Source: Pseudoalteromonas sp. MM1 (GTDB taxonomy: Bacteria; Pseudomonadota; Gammaproteobacteria; Enterobacterales; Alteromonadaceae). From it: a DNA stretch of 64,000 bases. Positions 43,944 through 54,219 of this stretch are shown piece after piece (positions within the stretch are counted from its first letter, which is position 1; every line of letters starts with the position of its first letter). The position numbers were made by a program, and so were the translations under genes. Below the pieces are notes generated by a model. The model saw only the letters and a program-made list of their open reading frames with translations, did no database searches and was not told where the DNA came from. The DNA lies in assembly GCF_030296835.1 (NCBI RefSeq), contig NZ_AP027922.1, forward strand, positions 682,001 through 746,000. The letters are read 5' to 3'.

Positions 43944-46544
43944 ATGCAGCACATGACTACGGCACAACTTAGGCAACAGTTTTTAGACTTTTTTGCCAGC
44001 AAACAGCACCAAATTGTCCAATCGGCTTCACTTATTCCGGGTAACGATGCCACCTTGTTATTTAACAATGCGGGTATGGTTCCTTTTAAGGATGTGTTTT
44101 TAGGCGCAGAGACTCGCCCTTACACGCGTGCTACAAGTGCACAGCGTTGTGTGCGTGCTGGTGGTAAACATAACGATTTAGAAAACGTAGGTTACACAGC
44201 GCGTCATCATACATTTTTTGAAATGCTAGGTAACTTTAGTTTTGGCGATTACTTTAAACAAGACGCTATTAAGTTTGCGTGGGAGTTTTTAACTGAGGTT
44301 GTTAAATTACCACAAGAAAAACTACTTGTTACTATTTACCACGACGATGAAGATGCATTTGGCTTTTGGCACAACGATATTGGCCTAAGCGAAGATCGTA
44401 TTATTCGTATTGCTACCTCAGATAACTTTTGGTCAATGGGTGATACTGGCCCGTGTGGCCCATGTTCTGAAATATTTTACGATCACGGTGAGCACATTTG
44501 GGGTGGTCCTCCGGGCTCGCCTGAAGAAGATGGCGACCGCTTTATCGAAATTTGGAACCTAGTATTTATGCAGTACAACCGTCAAAGCGACGGTACTATG
44601 GAGCCACTGCCTAAACAATCTGTTGATACAGGTATGGGCCTTGAGCGTATTGCTGCCATTTTACAAGGTGTGCATTCAAACTACGAAATCGACTTGTTTC
44701 AAGGCTTAATTGCAGCTGCGGCAAGCGTAACTAACGCACAAGACATGAACGATAAGTCACTTCGCGTAGTGGCTGATCATATTCGTTCGTGTGCGTTTTT
44801 AATTTCTGATGGTGTTATGCCATCAAACGAAGGCCGTGGTTATGTACTTCGTCGTATTATTCGCCGTGCTGTTCGCCATGGTAACAAGCTTGGTGCACAA
44901 GGCGCGTTTTTCTACAAATTAGTAGCTGCGCTTATTGAGCAAATGGGCCAAGCCTATCCAGAGCTTGCAAAGCAGCAAGAGATTATCGAAAAAGTACTAC
45001 GCATCGAAGAAGAGCAATTTGGTAAAACACTTGAGCGTGGCTTAGCTATTTTAGAAGAAAGCCTAAGCGAGCTTAAAGGCGATGTTATTCCTGGTGACTT
45101 AGTATTTAAGCTATACGACACCTATGGTTTCCCGGCTGACTTAACAGCCGATGTAGCCCGTGAGCGCCAAATGACAATAGACCATGCAGGCTTTGAAGAG
45201 TGCATGGCTGTACAGCGTAAAACAGCGCAACAAGCTGGTAAGTTTGGTGCAGATTACAACGAGCAATTAAAATCAGAAAAACACACTGAGTTTAAAGGCT
45301 ACGACAGCACACATCACAGCGCTACAGTAGTAGAAGTGTTTACAAATGGTGAGTCGGTTTCTATTTTAGAAGACGGCCAACAAGGCATTGTTGTACTTAA
45401 CCATACGCCATTTTACGCTGAATCGGGCGGTCAAACAGGCGATACTGGTACCATTACTGTTGCAGGTGGCGAGTTTAGTGTAACTAACACTACTAAGTTG
45501 GGTAATGCTTTTGCACACCACGGTACTGTACAAGGGCGCATTGCAGTTAACGACAAAGTAGATGCAACTATTGATGATGCACGCCGTGAACGCATTAAAA
45601 AAAATCACACAGCTACGCATATTTTACACGAAGCACTGCGCCAATTATTAGGTGAACACGTAAGCCAAAAAGGCTCGCTGGTTGAACCTGAACGCTTACG
45701 TTTTGACTTCTCGCACTTTGAAGCCGTCACTAAAGATGAGCTACGTGAAATTGAGCGTGTAGTTAACGATGAAATTCGTCGTAACTTTGCCCTGAACACT
45801 GAGCTTATGGCGATTGATGATGCTAAGGCAAAAGGGGCTATGGCGCTGTTTGGCGAAAAGTACGACGATGAAGTACGCGTAGTAACCATTGGCGATTACT
45901 CAATTGAGCTATGTGGTGGTACGCACGTAGAGCGCGCAGGCGATATTGGTTTATTCAAAATTGTATCTGAAAGCGGTATTGCTGCAGGCGTTCGCCGTAT
46001 TGAAGCGGTAACCGGGGCAGATGCAGTAGCCTATGTGAGCGAGCAAGAAAAACAACTTAACGATGTAGCGGCGTTGGTAAAAGGTGATAGCGCATCGGTA
46101 CTTGAAAAAGTAACAGCGCTTCTTGAAAAGTCTAAAGGCCTGGAAAAGCAAATTGCACAGCTTAACGATAAACTAGCCAGTGCAGCGGGTGCGTCTTTAC
46201 TTGATTCGATTGTTGAAATTAATGGCGTTAAGCTATTAGTGGCAAACGTTGAAGGAACTGAATCTAAAGCGCTTCGTGGCATGGTTGATGACCTTAAAAA
46301 CAAGATTGGCTCAGGTGTTATTGCACTTGGCGTTGCCAGTGGAGAGAAAGTGAGCTTAATTGCCGGTGTAACGAAAGATTTAACCGGTAAAGTTAAAGCC
46401 GGTGAGCTTGTGAACCACATGGCTTCTCAAGTAGGCGGTAAAGGGGGCGGTCGTCCTGATATGGCGCAAGCGGGTGGTTCACAGCCTGAAAACTTAAACG
46501 CCGCGCTTGATAGCGTAACAGCTTGGGTAACAGAGAAAGTTTAA
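43944..46544 (+). CDS. alaS: Alanyl-tRNA synthetase
   Basis: The class II synthetase of 866 residues charges tRNA-Ala and edits mischarged Ser and Gly. The catalytic domain shows [15 protein letters not shown] and [11 protein letters not shown]. The editing domain has the zinc ligands HTATHILH (near 553-560) and [11 protein letters not shown]. The C-terminal coiled-coil/C-Ala region ends with [22 protein letters not shown] lies before the ATG at 43944; a second ATG is nine bases later. It is followed six bases later by lysC. Confidence 0.97.
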   Translation: MQHMTTAQLRQQFLDFFASKQHQIVQSASLIPGNDATLLFNNAGMVPFKDVFLGAETRPYTRATSAQRCVRAGGKHNDLENVGYTARHHTFFEMLGNFSFGDYFKQDAIKFAWEFLTEVVKLPQEKLLVTIYHDDEDAFGFWHNDIGLSEDRIIRIATSDNFWSMGDTGPCGPCSEIFYDHGEHIWGGPPGSPEEDGDRFIEIWNLVFMQYNRQSDGTMEPLPKQSVDTGMGLERIAAILQGVHSNYEIDLFQGLIAAAASVTNAQDMNDKSLRVVADHIRSCAFLISDGVMPSNEGRGYVLRRIIRRAVRHGNKLGAQGAFFYKLVAALIEQMGQAYPELAKQQEIIEKVLRIEEEQFGKTLERGLAILEESLSELKGDVIPGDLVFKLYDTYGFPADLTADVARERQMTIDHAGFEECMAVQRKTAQQAGKFGADYNEQLKSEKHTEFKGYDSTHHSATVVEVFTNGESVSILEDGQQGIVVLNHTPFYAESGGQTGDTGTITVAGGEFSVTNTTKLGNAFAHHGTVQGRIAVNDKVDATIDDARRERIKKNHTATHILHEALRQLLGEHVSQKGSLVEPERLRFDFSHFEAVTKDELREIERVVNDEIRRNFALNTELMAIDDAKAKGAMALFGEKYDDEVRVVTIGDYSIELCGGTHVERAGDIGLFKIVSESGIAAGVRRIEAVTGADAVAYVSEQEKQLNDVAALVKGDSASVLEKVTALLEKSKGLEKQIAQLNDKLASAAGASLLDSIVEINGVKLLVANVEGTESKALRGMVDDLKNKIGSGVIALGVASGEKVSLIAGVTKDLTGKVKAGELVNHMASQVGGKGGGRPDMAQAGGSQPENLNAALDSVTAWVTEKV

Positions 46545-46550
46545 GCTTAC

Positions 46551-47768
46551 GTGGCACTTATTGTCCAAAAGTTTGGCGGCACTTCGGTTGGCTCTATTGA
46601 GCGAATAGAAGCGGTCGCCGACCTTGTTGTTAAAACTAAGCAGCAAGGGCATCAAGTGGTTGTGGTTCTTTCGGCCATGTCGGGAGAAACCAACCGCTTA
46701 ATTAACCTCGCGAAACAAATAGATACTCGCCCGAGTAGCCGAGAATTAGACGTACTTATTAGCACAGGAGAACAGGTTTCTGTTTCGCTCCTTGCTATGG
46801 CTATTATAAAGCGTGGCCATTCAGCTGTAAGCCTACTAGCCGATCAGGTTAATATTCAAACCGATAACATGTTTGGTAAAGCCCGTATTGAAGAGGTTGC
46901 TGCGACGCGTTTAAAGCATGAGCTTGAGCATAATCGGATTGCGATTATTGCCGGTTTTCAGGGGCGCGATGTAGAGGGCAATATTACAACCCTTGGACGC
47001 GGTGGCACCGATACCTCTGCGGTAGAAATTGCCGCGGCGATAAAAGCCGACGAATGTCAGATCTATACCGACGTTGATGGCGTATACACTACAGATCCTC
47101 GTGTGGAACCAAACGCACAACGAATGCACCATGTAACGTTTTGCGAAATGCTAGAGCTGGCAAGCTTAGGCGCAAAAGTATTGCATATTCGTGCTGTTGA
47201 GTCGGCAGGCAGGCATAAAATGCCGCTAAGGGTGCTTTCGAGTTTTAAGCCCGATGAAGGAACGCTAATAAGTTTTGAGGAGAGCGATATGCCAACTAAG
47301 GTTGTGTCGGGGATTGCGTTTAATCGTGACGAATGCTTGATAAAGGTACATGGCGTACCATACTGTGTTCATTCTCTTACAAAAATTTTGAAACTTTTTG
47401 CAGAAAATGGCATCGAAATAGATATGATTAGTCAAGTTAATCATAACTTTGAAAAAATAGACTATGCTTTTACTGTGCATTCAAATGACTATTTGCAAGC
47501 ACACGATTTACTCACTCAACAACAGGTAAATCTGCAGGCTGATAGCATTTCTAGTGATACAACAGTTGCAAAAGTGTCGGCTGTTGGTATAGGAATGAAG
47601 TCTCACAGCGGTGTAGCGCATCAATTTTTTGATGCATTGGCGCAAGAAGGCATACACATAGTTTTAGTATCGACGTCTGAAATCAAGGTATCGGTTTTAA
47701 TAGACGAGAAGTATTTAGAACTAGCAGTAAGAGCGTTACACTCAGAATTTTTAACAGAAAATGGATAG
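46551..47768 (+). CDS. lysC: Aspartate kinase, monofunctional
   Basis: Aspartokinase makes aspartyl phosphate for lysine, threonine, methionine and diaminopimelate. The 405-residue protein starts at a GTG (MALIVQKFGGTSVG) and has an amino-acid-kinase domain (VVLSAMSGETNRL, then FQGRDVEGNITTLGRGGTDT) and two ACT domains near residues 265-400. The length and start resemble the Pseudomonas-type single-chain enzyme, which is feedback inhibited by lysine and threonine. It lies six bases behind alaS, so the E. coli lysC riboswitch arrangement is absent. csrA follows. Confidence 0.95.
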   Translation: MALIVQKFGGTSVGSIERIEAVADLVVKTKQQGHQVVVVLSAMSGETNRLINLAKQIDTRPSSRELDVLISTGEQVSVSLLAMAIIKRGHSAVSLLADQVNIQTDNMFGKARIEEVAATRLKHELEHNRIAIIAGFQGRDVEGNITTLGRGGTDTSAVEIAAAIKADECQIYTDVDGVYTTDPRVEPNAQRMHHVTFCEMLELASLGAKVLHIRAVESAGRHKMPLRVLSSFKPDEGTLISFEESDMPTKVVSGIAFNRDECLIKVHGVPYCVHSLTKILKLFAENGIEIDMISQVNHNFEKIDYAFTVHSNDYLQAHDLLTQQQVNLQADSISSDTTVAKVSAVGIGMKSHSGVAHQFFDALAQEGIHIVLVSTSEIKVSVLIDEKYLELAVRALHSEFLTENG

Positions 47769-47857
47769 TTTGGGAGTTTTTACTTACTTTTCAATCAATT
47801 TTTCATTAAAATGGTCAAGCGGAATCTTATAATTTATTGGAACATGGGAGCAAGAGA

Positions 47858-48049
47858 ATGCTAATACTAACTCGTAGAGTAGGTGAAACCCTAATGATTG
47901 GTGACGAAGTAACTGTTACTGTATTAGGTGTTAAAGGAAATCAAGTTCGAATTGGTGTTAACGCACCTAAAGACGTTTCAGTGCATCGTGAAGAGATTTA
48001 CATGCGTATACAAGCTGAAAAGTCTAACCCTAATCCGGGCAATGCTTAA
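47858..48049 (+). CDS. csrA: Carbon storage regulator CsrA
   Basis: CsrA is a dimeric RNA-binding protein that represses translation at GGA motifs. The 63 residues run [20 protein letters not shown] and continue to [16 protein letters not shown], nearly identical to E. coli CsrA over the first 55. The ATG at 47858 is used (GGGAGCAAGAG upstream); the longer in-frame start at 47837 would add residues not found in the family. It has its own terminator. The upstream gap of 89 bases probably holds a promoter. Confidence 0.97.
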   Translation: MLILTRRVGETLMIGDEVTVTVLGVKGNQVRIGVNAPKDVSVHREEIYMRIQAEKSNPNPGNA

Positions 48050-48090
48050 TCAACACGTATACTTAGCTGAGTAATGCACTTAGCTATACC

Positions 48091-48117
48091 AAAAGCCACT
48101 CACTGAGTGGCTTTTTT
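48091..48117 (+). terminator. Rho-independent terminator after csrA
   Basis: AAAAGCCACTCA pairs with TGAGTGGCTTTT and ends in T. It overlaps the last codons of the convergent gene. Confidence 0.9.
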
Positions 48118-48567
48118 GTTTATAAAGTCGCGCATCTCTTCGGTTAATACACTGCTAGAAATATATTGCATACCTTTATTATGGTGCACTAAGTAGCCAC
48201 GGTTGGTTTTTATAATATGGGTTATTTCTGCCCACTTAAATGTATGGCTTTTATAGTGGTTCTCGGTGCTAATAGCGTCATCGGTAAACGAAAGAGTAAC
48301 CGTTGATCCCGAAGCACGGCTAAGCATTTGGCGCGTAACCCACCAAGGCCTGCGGTAATAAAAGGCAACGCATTCTAATACACCCAGCATTATTAAAAAT
48401 GTACCTAGGTAATGATCGTCCATAGCGTAAATACTAATTAAACCTAAGCACACCAGTAATGCCAGCAAAAAGTATTTTGGCTTTGCTGCTTTACTGTAAG
48501 AGTGGGACTCGTCAAAGCATTCGTAGTAGTAGGGTTTATCAAGTGTGTAAGTGGTGGTGAGTGCCAT
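48100..48567 (-). CDS. Membrane protein with YcxB-like C-terminal domain
   Basis: The 155-residue protein has two transmembrane helices ([18 protein letters not shown] and YLGTFLIMLGVLECVAFYY) followed by a soluble domain with the YcxB-like pattern VTLSFTDDAISTENHYKSHTFKWAEITHIIKT (split). The family is unannotated in function. It is convergent with csrA, its 3' end lying within the csrA terminator. Confidence 0.75.
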   Translation of the reverse strand: MALTTTYTLDKPYYYECFDESHSYSKAAKPKYFLLALLVCLGLISIYAMDDHYLGTFLIMLGVLECVAFYYRRPWWVTRQMLSRASGSTVTLSFTDDAISTENHYKSHTFKWAEITHIIKTNRGYLVHHNKGMQYISSSVLTEEMRDFINKKATQ

Positions 48568-48681
48568 AATTGCTAATAAGTAATGGTTTTCGCTATTTTA
48601 ACAAGCTAGCGTAAAAATCACACCCGTTAATGTAGGCTATGCATTATAAGCGTTAGAGGCCACTTTTTTATAAGCACACAA

Positions 48682-48708
48682 AAAAACGGCTTATTAAAAG
48701 CCGTTTTT
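48682..48708 (-). terminator. Bidirectional terminator after the small lipoprotein gene
   Basis: AAAAACGGCTT pairs with AAGCCGTTTTT around ATTAA, with A and T runs on either side. Confidence 0.85.
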
Positions 48709-48723
48709 ACGTTACCAAACAGA

Positions 48724-48915
48724 TTAACAGTTAGTTTCTTCTGCGTTAACCCCTTCTTTTACATTTTCACATGCATCTTCAACAGAGTTTTGCACGTCAG
48801 TTACTGCTTCATCAATACGCTCACCTGCTTCTTCTCCATGGTTGTCTTCACAACCCATCATAAAGAAACCTGCAAATACGGCGATTAGTGCTGCTTTTAA
48901 AGTTGTTGAGTTCAT
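48724..48915 (-). CDS. Small acidic lipoprotein
   Basis: This is a 63-residue lipoprotein: the signal ends in FFMMGC with Cys22 acylated. The mature part is acidic and helical (EEAGERIDEAVTDVQNSVEDACENVKEGV) and has two further Cys. It resembles small stress-related lipoproteins with YtxH/CsbD-like helices but matches no named family that I can be sure of. AAGGAATT precedes the ATG. It is next to the DUF1328 gene, often found with such small envelope proteins. Confidence 0.75.
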   Translation of the reverse strand: MNSTTLKAALIAVFAGFFMMGCEDNHGEEAGERIDEAVTDVQNSVEDACENVKEGVNAEETNC

Positions 48916-48967
48916 AATGTAATTCCTTGTATATGTTGATTGTTTAGTGTTTTAAGTATGTTAGTAG

Positions 48968-49141
48968 CTACCTAGGCGATTTACCGCGCAGCGCACCTGA
49001 AACTAAAGAAATCACTAAAAGTACTAAAAAGATAAAGAATATAATTTTTGCTATACCAGCTGCGGCACCTGCGATACCACCAAAACCTAACACTGCAGCG
49101 ATTAAAGCAATAACTAAAAATGTAATTGTCCAGCGTAACAT
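48968..49141 (-). CDS. DUF1328-family small membrane protein (YtjA-like)
   Basis: The 57-residue protein begins [19 protein letters not shown] and has two hydrophobic helices joined by a glycine-rich turn ([14 protein letters not shown]). The ending [12 protein letters not shown] is positively charged. This is the pattern of DUF1328 (YtjA), which is of unknown function and often stress induced. GGAGAAAACA precedes the ATG. Confidence 0.88.
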   Translation of the reverse strand: MLRWTITFLVIALIAAVLGFGGIAGAAAGIAKIIFFIFLVLLVISLVSGALRGKSPR

Positions 49142-49351
49142 TGTTTTCTCCTTGGTTATTAAATTCGTTCGAGAGTAATAATGCTAGTTGCGTGCCAGAG
49201 TTTAATTTTATTAATTTTCAATACGTTATGGTTTTTTGAGCGGAAGTTGTAAATTTAGAATTGGTAAGTTTTACGTTTAACGATGTAACTTATTCACACT
49301 ATTGTAAAGAGAGTAAAAAATAAATATTTTTTGTGCATTTCTTTATTAGCC

Positions 49352-49364
49352 TTGGTAAGACCAA
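49352..49364. promoter_or_regulatory. Palindrome TTGGTAAGACCAA, PdhR/LldR-like operator
   Basis: The sequence matches the TTGGT-N3-ACCAA core of GntR/FadR-subfamily regulators such as PdhR. It lies about 305 bases before oadG. Confidence 0.55.
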
Positions 49365-49551
49365 TTTACATTTTGACCCAAACTGATTTTTTACCTGCCG
49401 TTTAACTTACTATTTTTTATGGTTTTTAAGTTTTTTTGAGTTTAACCATATAACCTTTGCCTATAACGGTTATTTTTATCATCTATATCTAAGCCAATTT
49501 AACCCTGTATTAGCTATGTTAACTATTGTGACTGTATGTTAGTTTAATTTT

Positions 49552-49568
49552 AATTGGTTTTACCAATT
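49552..49568. promoter_or_regulatory. Palindrome AATTGGTTTTACCAATT, PdhR/LldR-like operator
   Basis: Seven-base arms pair perfectly around TTT. It overlaps the TTGACA at 49567, so a bound repressor would cover a promoter. Its centre is about 202 bases from that of the site at 49352. Confidence 0.6.
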
Positions 49569-49668
49569 GACAGATAGTAGACAAAGTTAAAAGTTTTGTT
49601 ATTATTCGGTGAATAATTATTTAAATAAAGCGGTTTTTTATACCGCTATATAGTGCAGGGGGAGAAAA

Positions 49669-49914
49669 ATGGATATAGGAGCTGTACTCACAACCGCAGG
49701 TAGCTTGATGCTTACGGGCATGGTGGGCGTGTTTGTATTTCTTTCAATATTGATTGGTGCTGTGTCACTCATGTCTAACTTGGTTGCTCGTTTTGACGAG
49801 GCTGAAGTTGCAATACCGGTTAAATCACCATCTTTAAAATCTCAAGGTGTGCCTAACGAGCACATCGCTGCTATTAGTGCTGCCATTGCTCAGTACAAAT
49901 CAAATAATAAATAA
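49669..49914 (+). CDS. oadG: Oxaloacetate decarboxylase gamma subunit
   Basis: OadG is the small membrane subunit that assembles the Na+-pumping complex. The 81 residues have one N-terminal helix (GSLMLTGMVGVFVFLSILIG) and a soluble tail ending HIAAISAAIAQYKSNNK, which is typical. It is read with oadA (nine-base gap) and oadB behind it. Confidence 0.9.
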   Translation: MDIGAVLTTAGSLMLTGMVGVFVFLSILIGAVSLMSNLVARFDEAEVAIPVKSPSLKSQGVPNEHIAAISAAIAQYKSNNK

Positions 49915-49923
49915 GAGGCACAC

Positions 49924-51702
49924 ATGGCTAAATTAAAATTAACAGAACTTGTTTTACGCGATGCTCATCAGTCACTACTTGCAACCCGTATGCGCTTAGA
50001 TGACATGCTACCTATTGCTAGCAAACTTGATGATGCCGGTTATTGGTCTATTGAGTCGTGGGGCGGCGCTACGTTTGACTCGTGTATTCGTTATTTAGGT
50101 GAAGACCCTTGGGAGCGTATTCGTGCCCTTAAAAAAGCAATGCCCAATACTAAACAGCAAATGCTATTACGCGGGCAAAATTTATTGGGTTACCGTCACT
50201 ATGCCGATGACGTGGTAGAAAAGTTTGTAGAGCGTGCCCATAAAAATGGTGTAGATGTATTTCGTATTTTTGATGCCATGAATGATGTACGTAATTTAGA
50301 AACTGCAATTAAAGCGGCTGTAAAAGTAGGTGCCCACGCGCAAGGCACTATTTCTTATACGGTAAGCCCAGTGCACACCCTTGAGATGTGGTTAACTCTT
50401 GCTAAACAGCTTGAAGATTTAGGTTGTCACTCAATTTGTATTAAAGATATGGCAGGCTTATTAAAACCATACGATGCAGAGCAACTTATTAAAGGCCTAA
50501 AAGAAACCGTCTCTATCCCTATTGCTATGCAGTGTCATGCAACCACTGGCTTAAGTACAGCGACATATCAAAAAGCCATAGATGCAGGTATTGATATGCT
50601 TGATACCGCTATCTCTTCAATGAGTATGACTTACGGTCATTCAGCTACAGAAACCATTGTAGCGATTGTTGAAGGCACGGCTCGCGATACCGAACTTGAT
50701 TTAAATCAGCTAGAAGAAATAGCCGCTTATTTTAGAGATGTACGTAAAAAGTACGCTGCCTTTGAGGGGAGCCTTAAAGGTGTTGATGGCCGTATTTTAC
50801 TCGCGCAGGTGCCAGGTGGCATGTTAACCAACATGGAAAACCAACTTAAAGAGCAAGGCGCAGCAGATAAGCTAAATGAAGTATTACTTGAAATTCCGCG
50901 CGTGCGTGAAGATTTAGGTTTTATCCCGCTAGTTACTCCAACATCGCAAATTGTAGGTACTCAAGCGGTATTAAATGTGCTAACGGGTGAGCGTTATAAA
51001 ACAATTACCAAAGAAACCGCCGGTGTTTTAAAAGGCGAGTATGGTTTAACACCCGCACCTATGAACAAAGAGCTGCAAGAGCGAGTGCTTGATGGTCAGG
51101 ATGTAATTACATGTCGCCCTGCAGATAACATAGCCCCAGAGCTTGCGTCGCTTGAAGCTGAGCTACAAAAAGAAGCGCAAGAACAAGGTTTAACACTTGC
51201 TGATGAACAAATAGATGACGTGCTTACTTATGCGCTATTCCCACAAGTTGGCCTTAAATTTATTAAAAACCGTAACAACCCCGATGCCTTTGAAGCCGTG
51301 CCAAGCGCTGATGACTCAAACGCCAAGCCAGCTGCCAAACCTGCAAGTAACAAAGGGGTTAGCGCTGAGCAATACAGCGTTAAAGTTGACGGAAAAGTTT
51401 ACGATGTTGTGGTTGCGCAAGGTGGTGAGCTTAAAGAGGTTGTGCTTAAAGATTCTGAGCATTTACCGCAATCAGCATCGGTTGCCTCAGGTGAAACACT
51501 AAATGCACCACTGGCAGGTAATATTTTTAAAGTCAAAGTAAAAGCAGGCCAAGCCGTAAATGAAGGCGATGTGGTTGTGATTATGGAAGCGATGAAAATG
51601 GAGACCGAAGTTCGTGCAATGCACTCAGGCACTGTTGCCGAAGTTTTAGTATCTGAAGGTGATGCTGTGACAACGGGCGACGCAATTATAGCGATGGCGT
51701 AG
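49924..51702 (+). CDS. oadA: Oxaloacetate decarboxylase alpha subunit (biotin enzyme)
   Basis: The alpha subunit transfers the carboxyl group of oxaloacetate to biotin. The carboxyltransferase TIM barrel starts [19 protein letters not shown], with [19 protein letters not shown] and the metal-binding region [11 protein letters not shown] Pro/Ala-rich linker (KPAAKPASN) precedes the C-terminal biotinyl domain with the attachment lysine in [12 protein letters not shown]. Its 592 residues are normal. The complex decarboxylates oxaloacetate to pyruvate while exporting Na+. Confidence 0.95.
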   Translation: MAKLKLTELVLRDAHQSLLATRMRLDDMLPIASKLDDAGYWSIESWGGATFDSCIRYLGEDPWERIRALKKAMPNTKQQMLLRGQNLLGYRHYADDVVEKFVERAHKNGVDVFRIFDAMNDVRNLETAIKAAVKVGAHAQGTISYTVSPVHTLEMWLTLAKQLEDLGCHSICIKDMAGLLKPYDAEQLIKGLKETVSIPIAMQCHATTGLSTATYQKAIDAGIDMLDTAISSMSMTYGHSATETIVAIVEGTARDTELDLNQLEEIAAYFRDVRKKYAAFEGSLKGVDGRILLAQVPGGMLTNMENQLKEQGAADKLNEVLLEIPRVREDLGFIPLVTPTSQIVGTQAVLNVLTGERYKTITKETAGVLKGEYGLTPAPMNKELQERVLDGQDVITCRPADNIAPELASLEAELQKEAQEQGLTLADEQIDDVLTYALFPQVGLKFIKNRNNPDAFEAVPSADDSNAKPAAKPASNKGVSAEQYSVKVDGKVYDVVVAQGGELKEVVLKDSEHLPQSASVASGETLNAPLAGNIFKVKVKAGQAVNEGDVVVIMEAMKMETEVRAMHSGTVAEVLVSEGDAVTTGDAIIAMA

Positions 51703-51713
51703 GAGTAGCTTTA

Positions 51714-52844
51714 ATGGAAGGTCTTTTAAACCTTTGGCATGCTACCGGCATTGCTAACTTTACGTTTCCTGGCTTGATAATGATTGCTGTAGGCTGTTTA
51801 TTATTGTTTTTAGCAATATCTAAAAACTTTGAGCCACTGCTTTTATTGCCAATTGGCTTTGGCGCGATATTAACTAATATTCCTGTTGCAGGGCTCTCAG
51901 AGCCTGGTGGGCTTTTGTACTCAGTTTACTATGTGGGTATTGATACCGGTATTTTTCCGCTATTAATATTTATGGGGGTTGGCGCGCTGACTGACTTTAG
52001 TGCGCTAATAGCAAATCCTCGCATGTTGTTACTAGGGGCGGCAGCTCAGTTTGGTATTTTTGCGACCTTATTTGGCGCAATTTTACTTAACTTTATTCCG
52101 GGTTTTGAGTTTACGCTTCAAGATGCATCGGCTATTGCGATTATTGGTGGTGCTGATGGTCCAACGGCGATATTTTTAGCATCAAAGCTTGCCCCTGATT
52201 TGCTAGGTGCAATAGCCGTGGCTGCATATTCATATATGGCACTTGTGCCAATTATTCAGCCGCCAATTATGCGTGCTCTCACAACGCCAGAAGAGCGCCA
52301 AATTAAAATGCCAGAGCTGCGTAAAGTGTCTAAAAAGGAAAAAATTATTTTTCCACTTATGGTGCTTACTGCAACAGCAATGTTTTTACCCGCAGCAATA
52401 CCGCTAGTAGGTATGTTTTGTTTGGGTAATTTAATGCGTGAGTCGGGTGTTGTAGATAGGCTGAGTAACAGTGCTCAAAACGAAATTATTAATATAACGA
52501 CTATATTTTTAGGGTTGGCGGTTGGCTCTAAGCTTGCTGCAGATGACTTTTTAACAGTAGAAACTATTGGTATTTTAGTACTGGGTGCGCTGGCTTTTGC
52601 TATTGGTACAGCATCGGGTGTGTTTATGGCAAAAGGCCTTAACAAGCTTTCTAAAACACCTATTAACCCTTTAATTGGTGCTGCGGGTGTATCGGCAGTA
52701 CCGATGGCGGCGCGTGTAGTTAACAAAGTTGGGCTTGAGAATAACCCACATAACTTTTTACTTATGCATGCTATGGGGCCAAACGTAGCTGGGGTACTAG
52801 GGAGTGCCGTAGCCGCGGGTATATTACTGGCGCTTGTTGGCTAG
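51714..52844 (+). CDS. oadB: Oxaloacetate decarboxylase beta subunit (Na+ pump)
   Basis: The beta subunit is the membrane carboxybiotin decarboxylase that moves Na+. The 376 residues have about nine to eleven helices. The family signatures [17 protein letters not shown], with the Na+-site aspartate, and [23 protein letters not shown] are intact. GGAG lies before the ATG. It is the last gene of oadGAB and ends in a terminator. Confidence 0.95.
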   Translation: MEGLLNLWHATGIANFTFPGLIMIAVGCLLLFLAISKNFEPLLLLPIGFGAILTNIPVAGLSEPGGLLYSVYYVGIDTGIFPLLIFMGVGALTDFSALIANPRMLLLGAAAQFGIFATLFGAILLNFIPGFEFTLQDASAIAIIGGADGPTAIFLASKLAPDLLGAIAVAAYSYMALVPIIQPPIMRALTTPEERQIKMPELRKVSKKEKIIFPLMVLTATAMFLPAAIPLVGMFCLGNLMRESGVVDRLSNSAQNEIINITTIFLGLAVGSKLAADDFLTVETIGILVLGALAFAIGTASGVFMAKGLNKLSKTPINPLIGAAGVSAVPMAARVVNKVGLENNPHNFLLMHAMGPNVAGVLGSAVAAGILLALVG

Positions 52845-52869
52845 TATTTAGGATTTAATCCAACCGATT

Positions 52870-52893
52870 AGCGCAGTTTACTGCGCTTTTTTT
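52870..52893 (+). terminator. Rho-independent terminator after oadB
   Basis: AGCGCAG pairs with CTGCGCT around TTTA and is followed by a T run. Confidence 0.9.
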
Positions 52894-52982
52894 ATGCCTA
52901 TAAAACAGTGCATATTAAAGTTTGTTTGCAACCGTGTTTTTGTTTACAGTGAGGGCTATGCACACTAATAAGGATAGTCACC

Positions 52983-53954
52983 ATGCTTAACACCCCTTTG
53001 GCAAAATATTTACCTCATGTTAGTAGACTCGTTTTTGGCTGTATGGGCCTAGGCGGCGGTTGGAATAAAGACGCCATAACTAAAGAGCATTTAAAACAAA
53101 CTCACGAGTGTATTGATGCAGCCATAGCTGGCGGTATTAATTTTTTTGATCACGCCGATATTTATACCTTTGGCAAAGCCGAGCAGGTATTTGGCCAAGC
53201 ACTTGGTGAGCGACCAGAGCTGCGTGAGCACATGTATATTCAATCTAAATGCGGTATACGCTTTGAAGATGATAAAGGCCCTAAGCGTTATGACTTTTCG
53301 GCTAAATGGATTGAAGAGTCAGTTGAAGGCTCACTTAAGCGTTTAAACACCGATTACCTCGATGTGCTTATGCTTCATCGCCCTGATCCGCTAATGGAAG
53401 TAGAAGAAATAGCACAAGTGTTTAGCTGCCTACAAGAAAGCGGCAAAGTACGTAATTTTGCGGTATCAAACATGCAGCAGCATCAAATGAACTTTTTACA
53501 ACATGCCCTCGATATGCCTATTGTGGCTAACCAAATTGAAGCAAGTTTACAAAAACACCAATTTGTTGATGAAGGCGTGTATGCCGGTAATGCAGACGGA
53601 AAAGACCTTAACTTTACACCGGGTAGTATTGAGTATTGCCGCCACTTTGATATTCAAATACAAAGCTGGGGAAGTTTATGCCAAGGGCTATATACAGGTG
53701 GCAATTTAACAAATGCATCGCAAGCTGATATTAACACCAGCATACTAGTCAATAAGCTTGCTGCACTTTACGATACCACACCAGAGGCAATTGTTTTAGC
53801 TTGGTTATTACGCCACCCTGCAATGATACAGCCTATTATTGGCACAACGAACGTTGAGCGTATTACAGCCTCATGCGATGCCCTAAACGTGCAGTTGAGT
53901 CGCGAGCATTGGTATGCATTGTATGTAAGTGCCAAAGGCCATGAGTTACCATAA
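52983..53954 (+). CDS. Aldo/keto reductase family oxidoreductase (YdhF-like)
   Basis: This NADPH-dependent reductase has 323 residues in a TIM barrel. The catalytic Asp/Tyr block is NFFDHADIYTFGKAEQVFG and the catalytic Lys lies in YIQSKCGI. YLDVLMLHRPDPLMEVEEIA and the C-terminal cofactor segment PIIGTTNVERI match the YdhF/auxiliary AKR subfamily. AAGGATAG precedes the ATG. It is probably co-transcribed with the small membrane peptide that follows. The substrate is unknown. Confidence 0.9.
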   Translation: MLNTPLAKYLPHVSRLVFGCMGLGGGWNKDAITKEHLKQTHECIDAAIAGGINFFDHADIYTFGKAEQVFGQALGERPELREHMYIQSKCGIRFEDDKGPKRYDFSAKWIEESVEGSLKRLNTDYLDVLMLHRPDPLMEVEEIAQVFSCLQESGKVRNFAVSNMQQHQMNFLQHALDMPIVANQIEASLQKHQFVDEGVYAGNADGKDLNFTPGSIEYCRHFDIQIQSWGSLCQGLYTGGNLTNASQADINTSILVNKLAALYDTTPEAIVLAWLLRHPAMIQPIIGTTNVERITASCDALNVQLSREHWYALYVSAKGHELP

Positions 53955-53967
53955 ATAAGGTTTAGGA

Positions 53968-54144
53968 ATGAATATATTTGTTATTTTAATTAGCTTGTTT
54001 ATCGCTCTAGCGGTGCTTATACCCTTGCTTGAAAAATACCAAGGTAAAATGGGGTTGGATGGCGCAACTAAATACAGCAAATATATTTGGCCGCTGGTTA
54101 TGGTTTCTTTAGTCGTACAGCTTATTTATGTACTGATGTATTAA
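53968..54144 (+). CDS. Two-helix membrane peptide of unknown function
   Basis: This is a 58-residue protein with two hydrophobic helices (MNIFVILISLFIALAVLIPL and YIWPLVMVSLVVQLIYVLMY) joined by a polar loop (EKYQGKMGLDGATKYSK). TTTAGGA lies just before the ATG. It starts 13 bases after the aldo/keto reductase gene and is followed by a terminator. I do not recognise the family, but the organisation makes a real gene likely. Confidence 0.7.
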   Translation: MNIFVILISLFIALAVLIPLLEKYQGKMGLDGATKYSKYIWPLVMVSLVVQLIYVLMY

Positions 54145-54163
54145 TGGTTTATAGCGTATACAA

Positions 54164-54198
54164 AAAAGCCTTTGCAGGGTAAACCTGCAAAGGCTTTT
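54164..54198. terminator. Bidirectional terminator between convergent genes
   Basis: AAAAGCCTTTGCAGG pairs with CCTGCAAAGGCTTTT around GTAAA; A and T runs serve both strands. Confidence 0.92.
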
Positions 54199-54219
54199 AT
54201 ATTATCTATAACTTATACA

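Larger units (their letters stand above)
49142..49668. promoter_or_regulatory. Long AT-rich regulatory region upstream of oadG
   Basis: These 527 bases carry no convincing gene. They hold two GntR-type palindromes (listed separately), a TTGACA at 49567, and a leader hairpin AGCGGT/ACCGCT (49629-49634 with 49642-49647) just before the strong GGGGGAG ribosome binding site of oadG. Confidence 0.6.

Noticed and set aside
46551..47768. Lysine riboswitch for lysC
   Set aside because: Only six bases separate alaS from lysC, so there is no leader.
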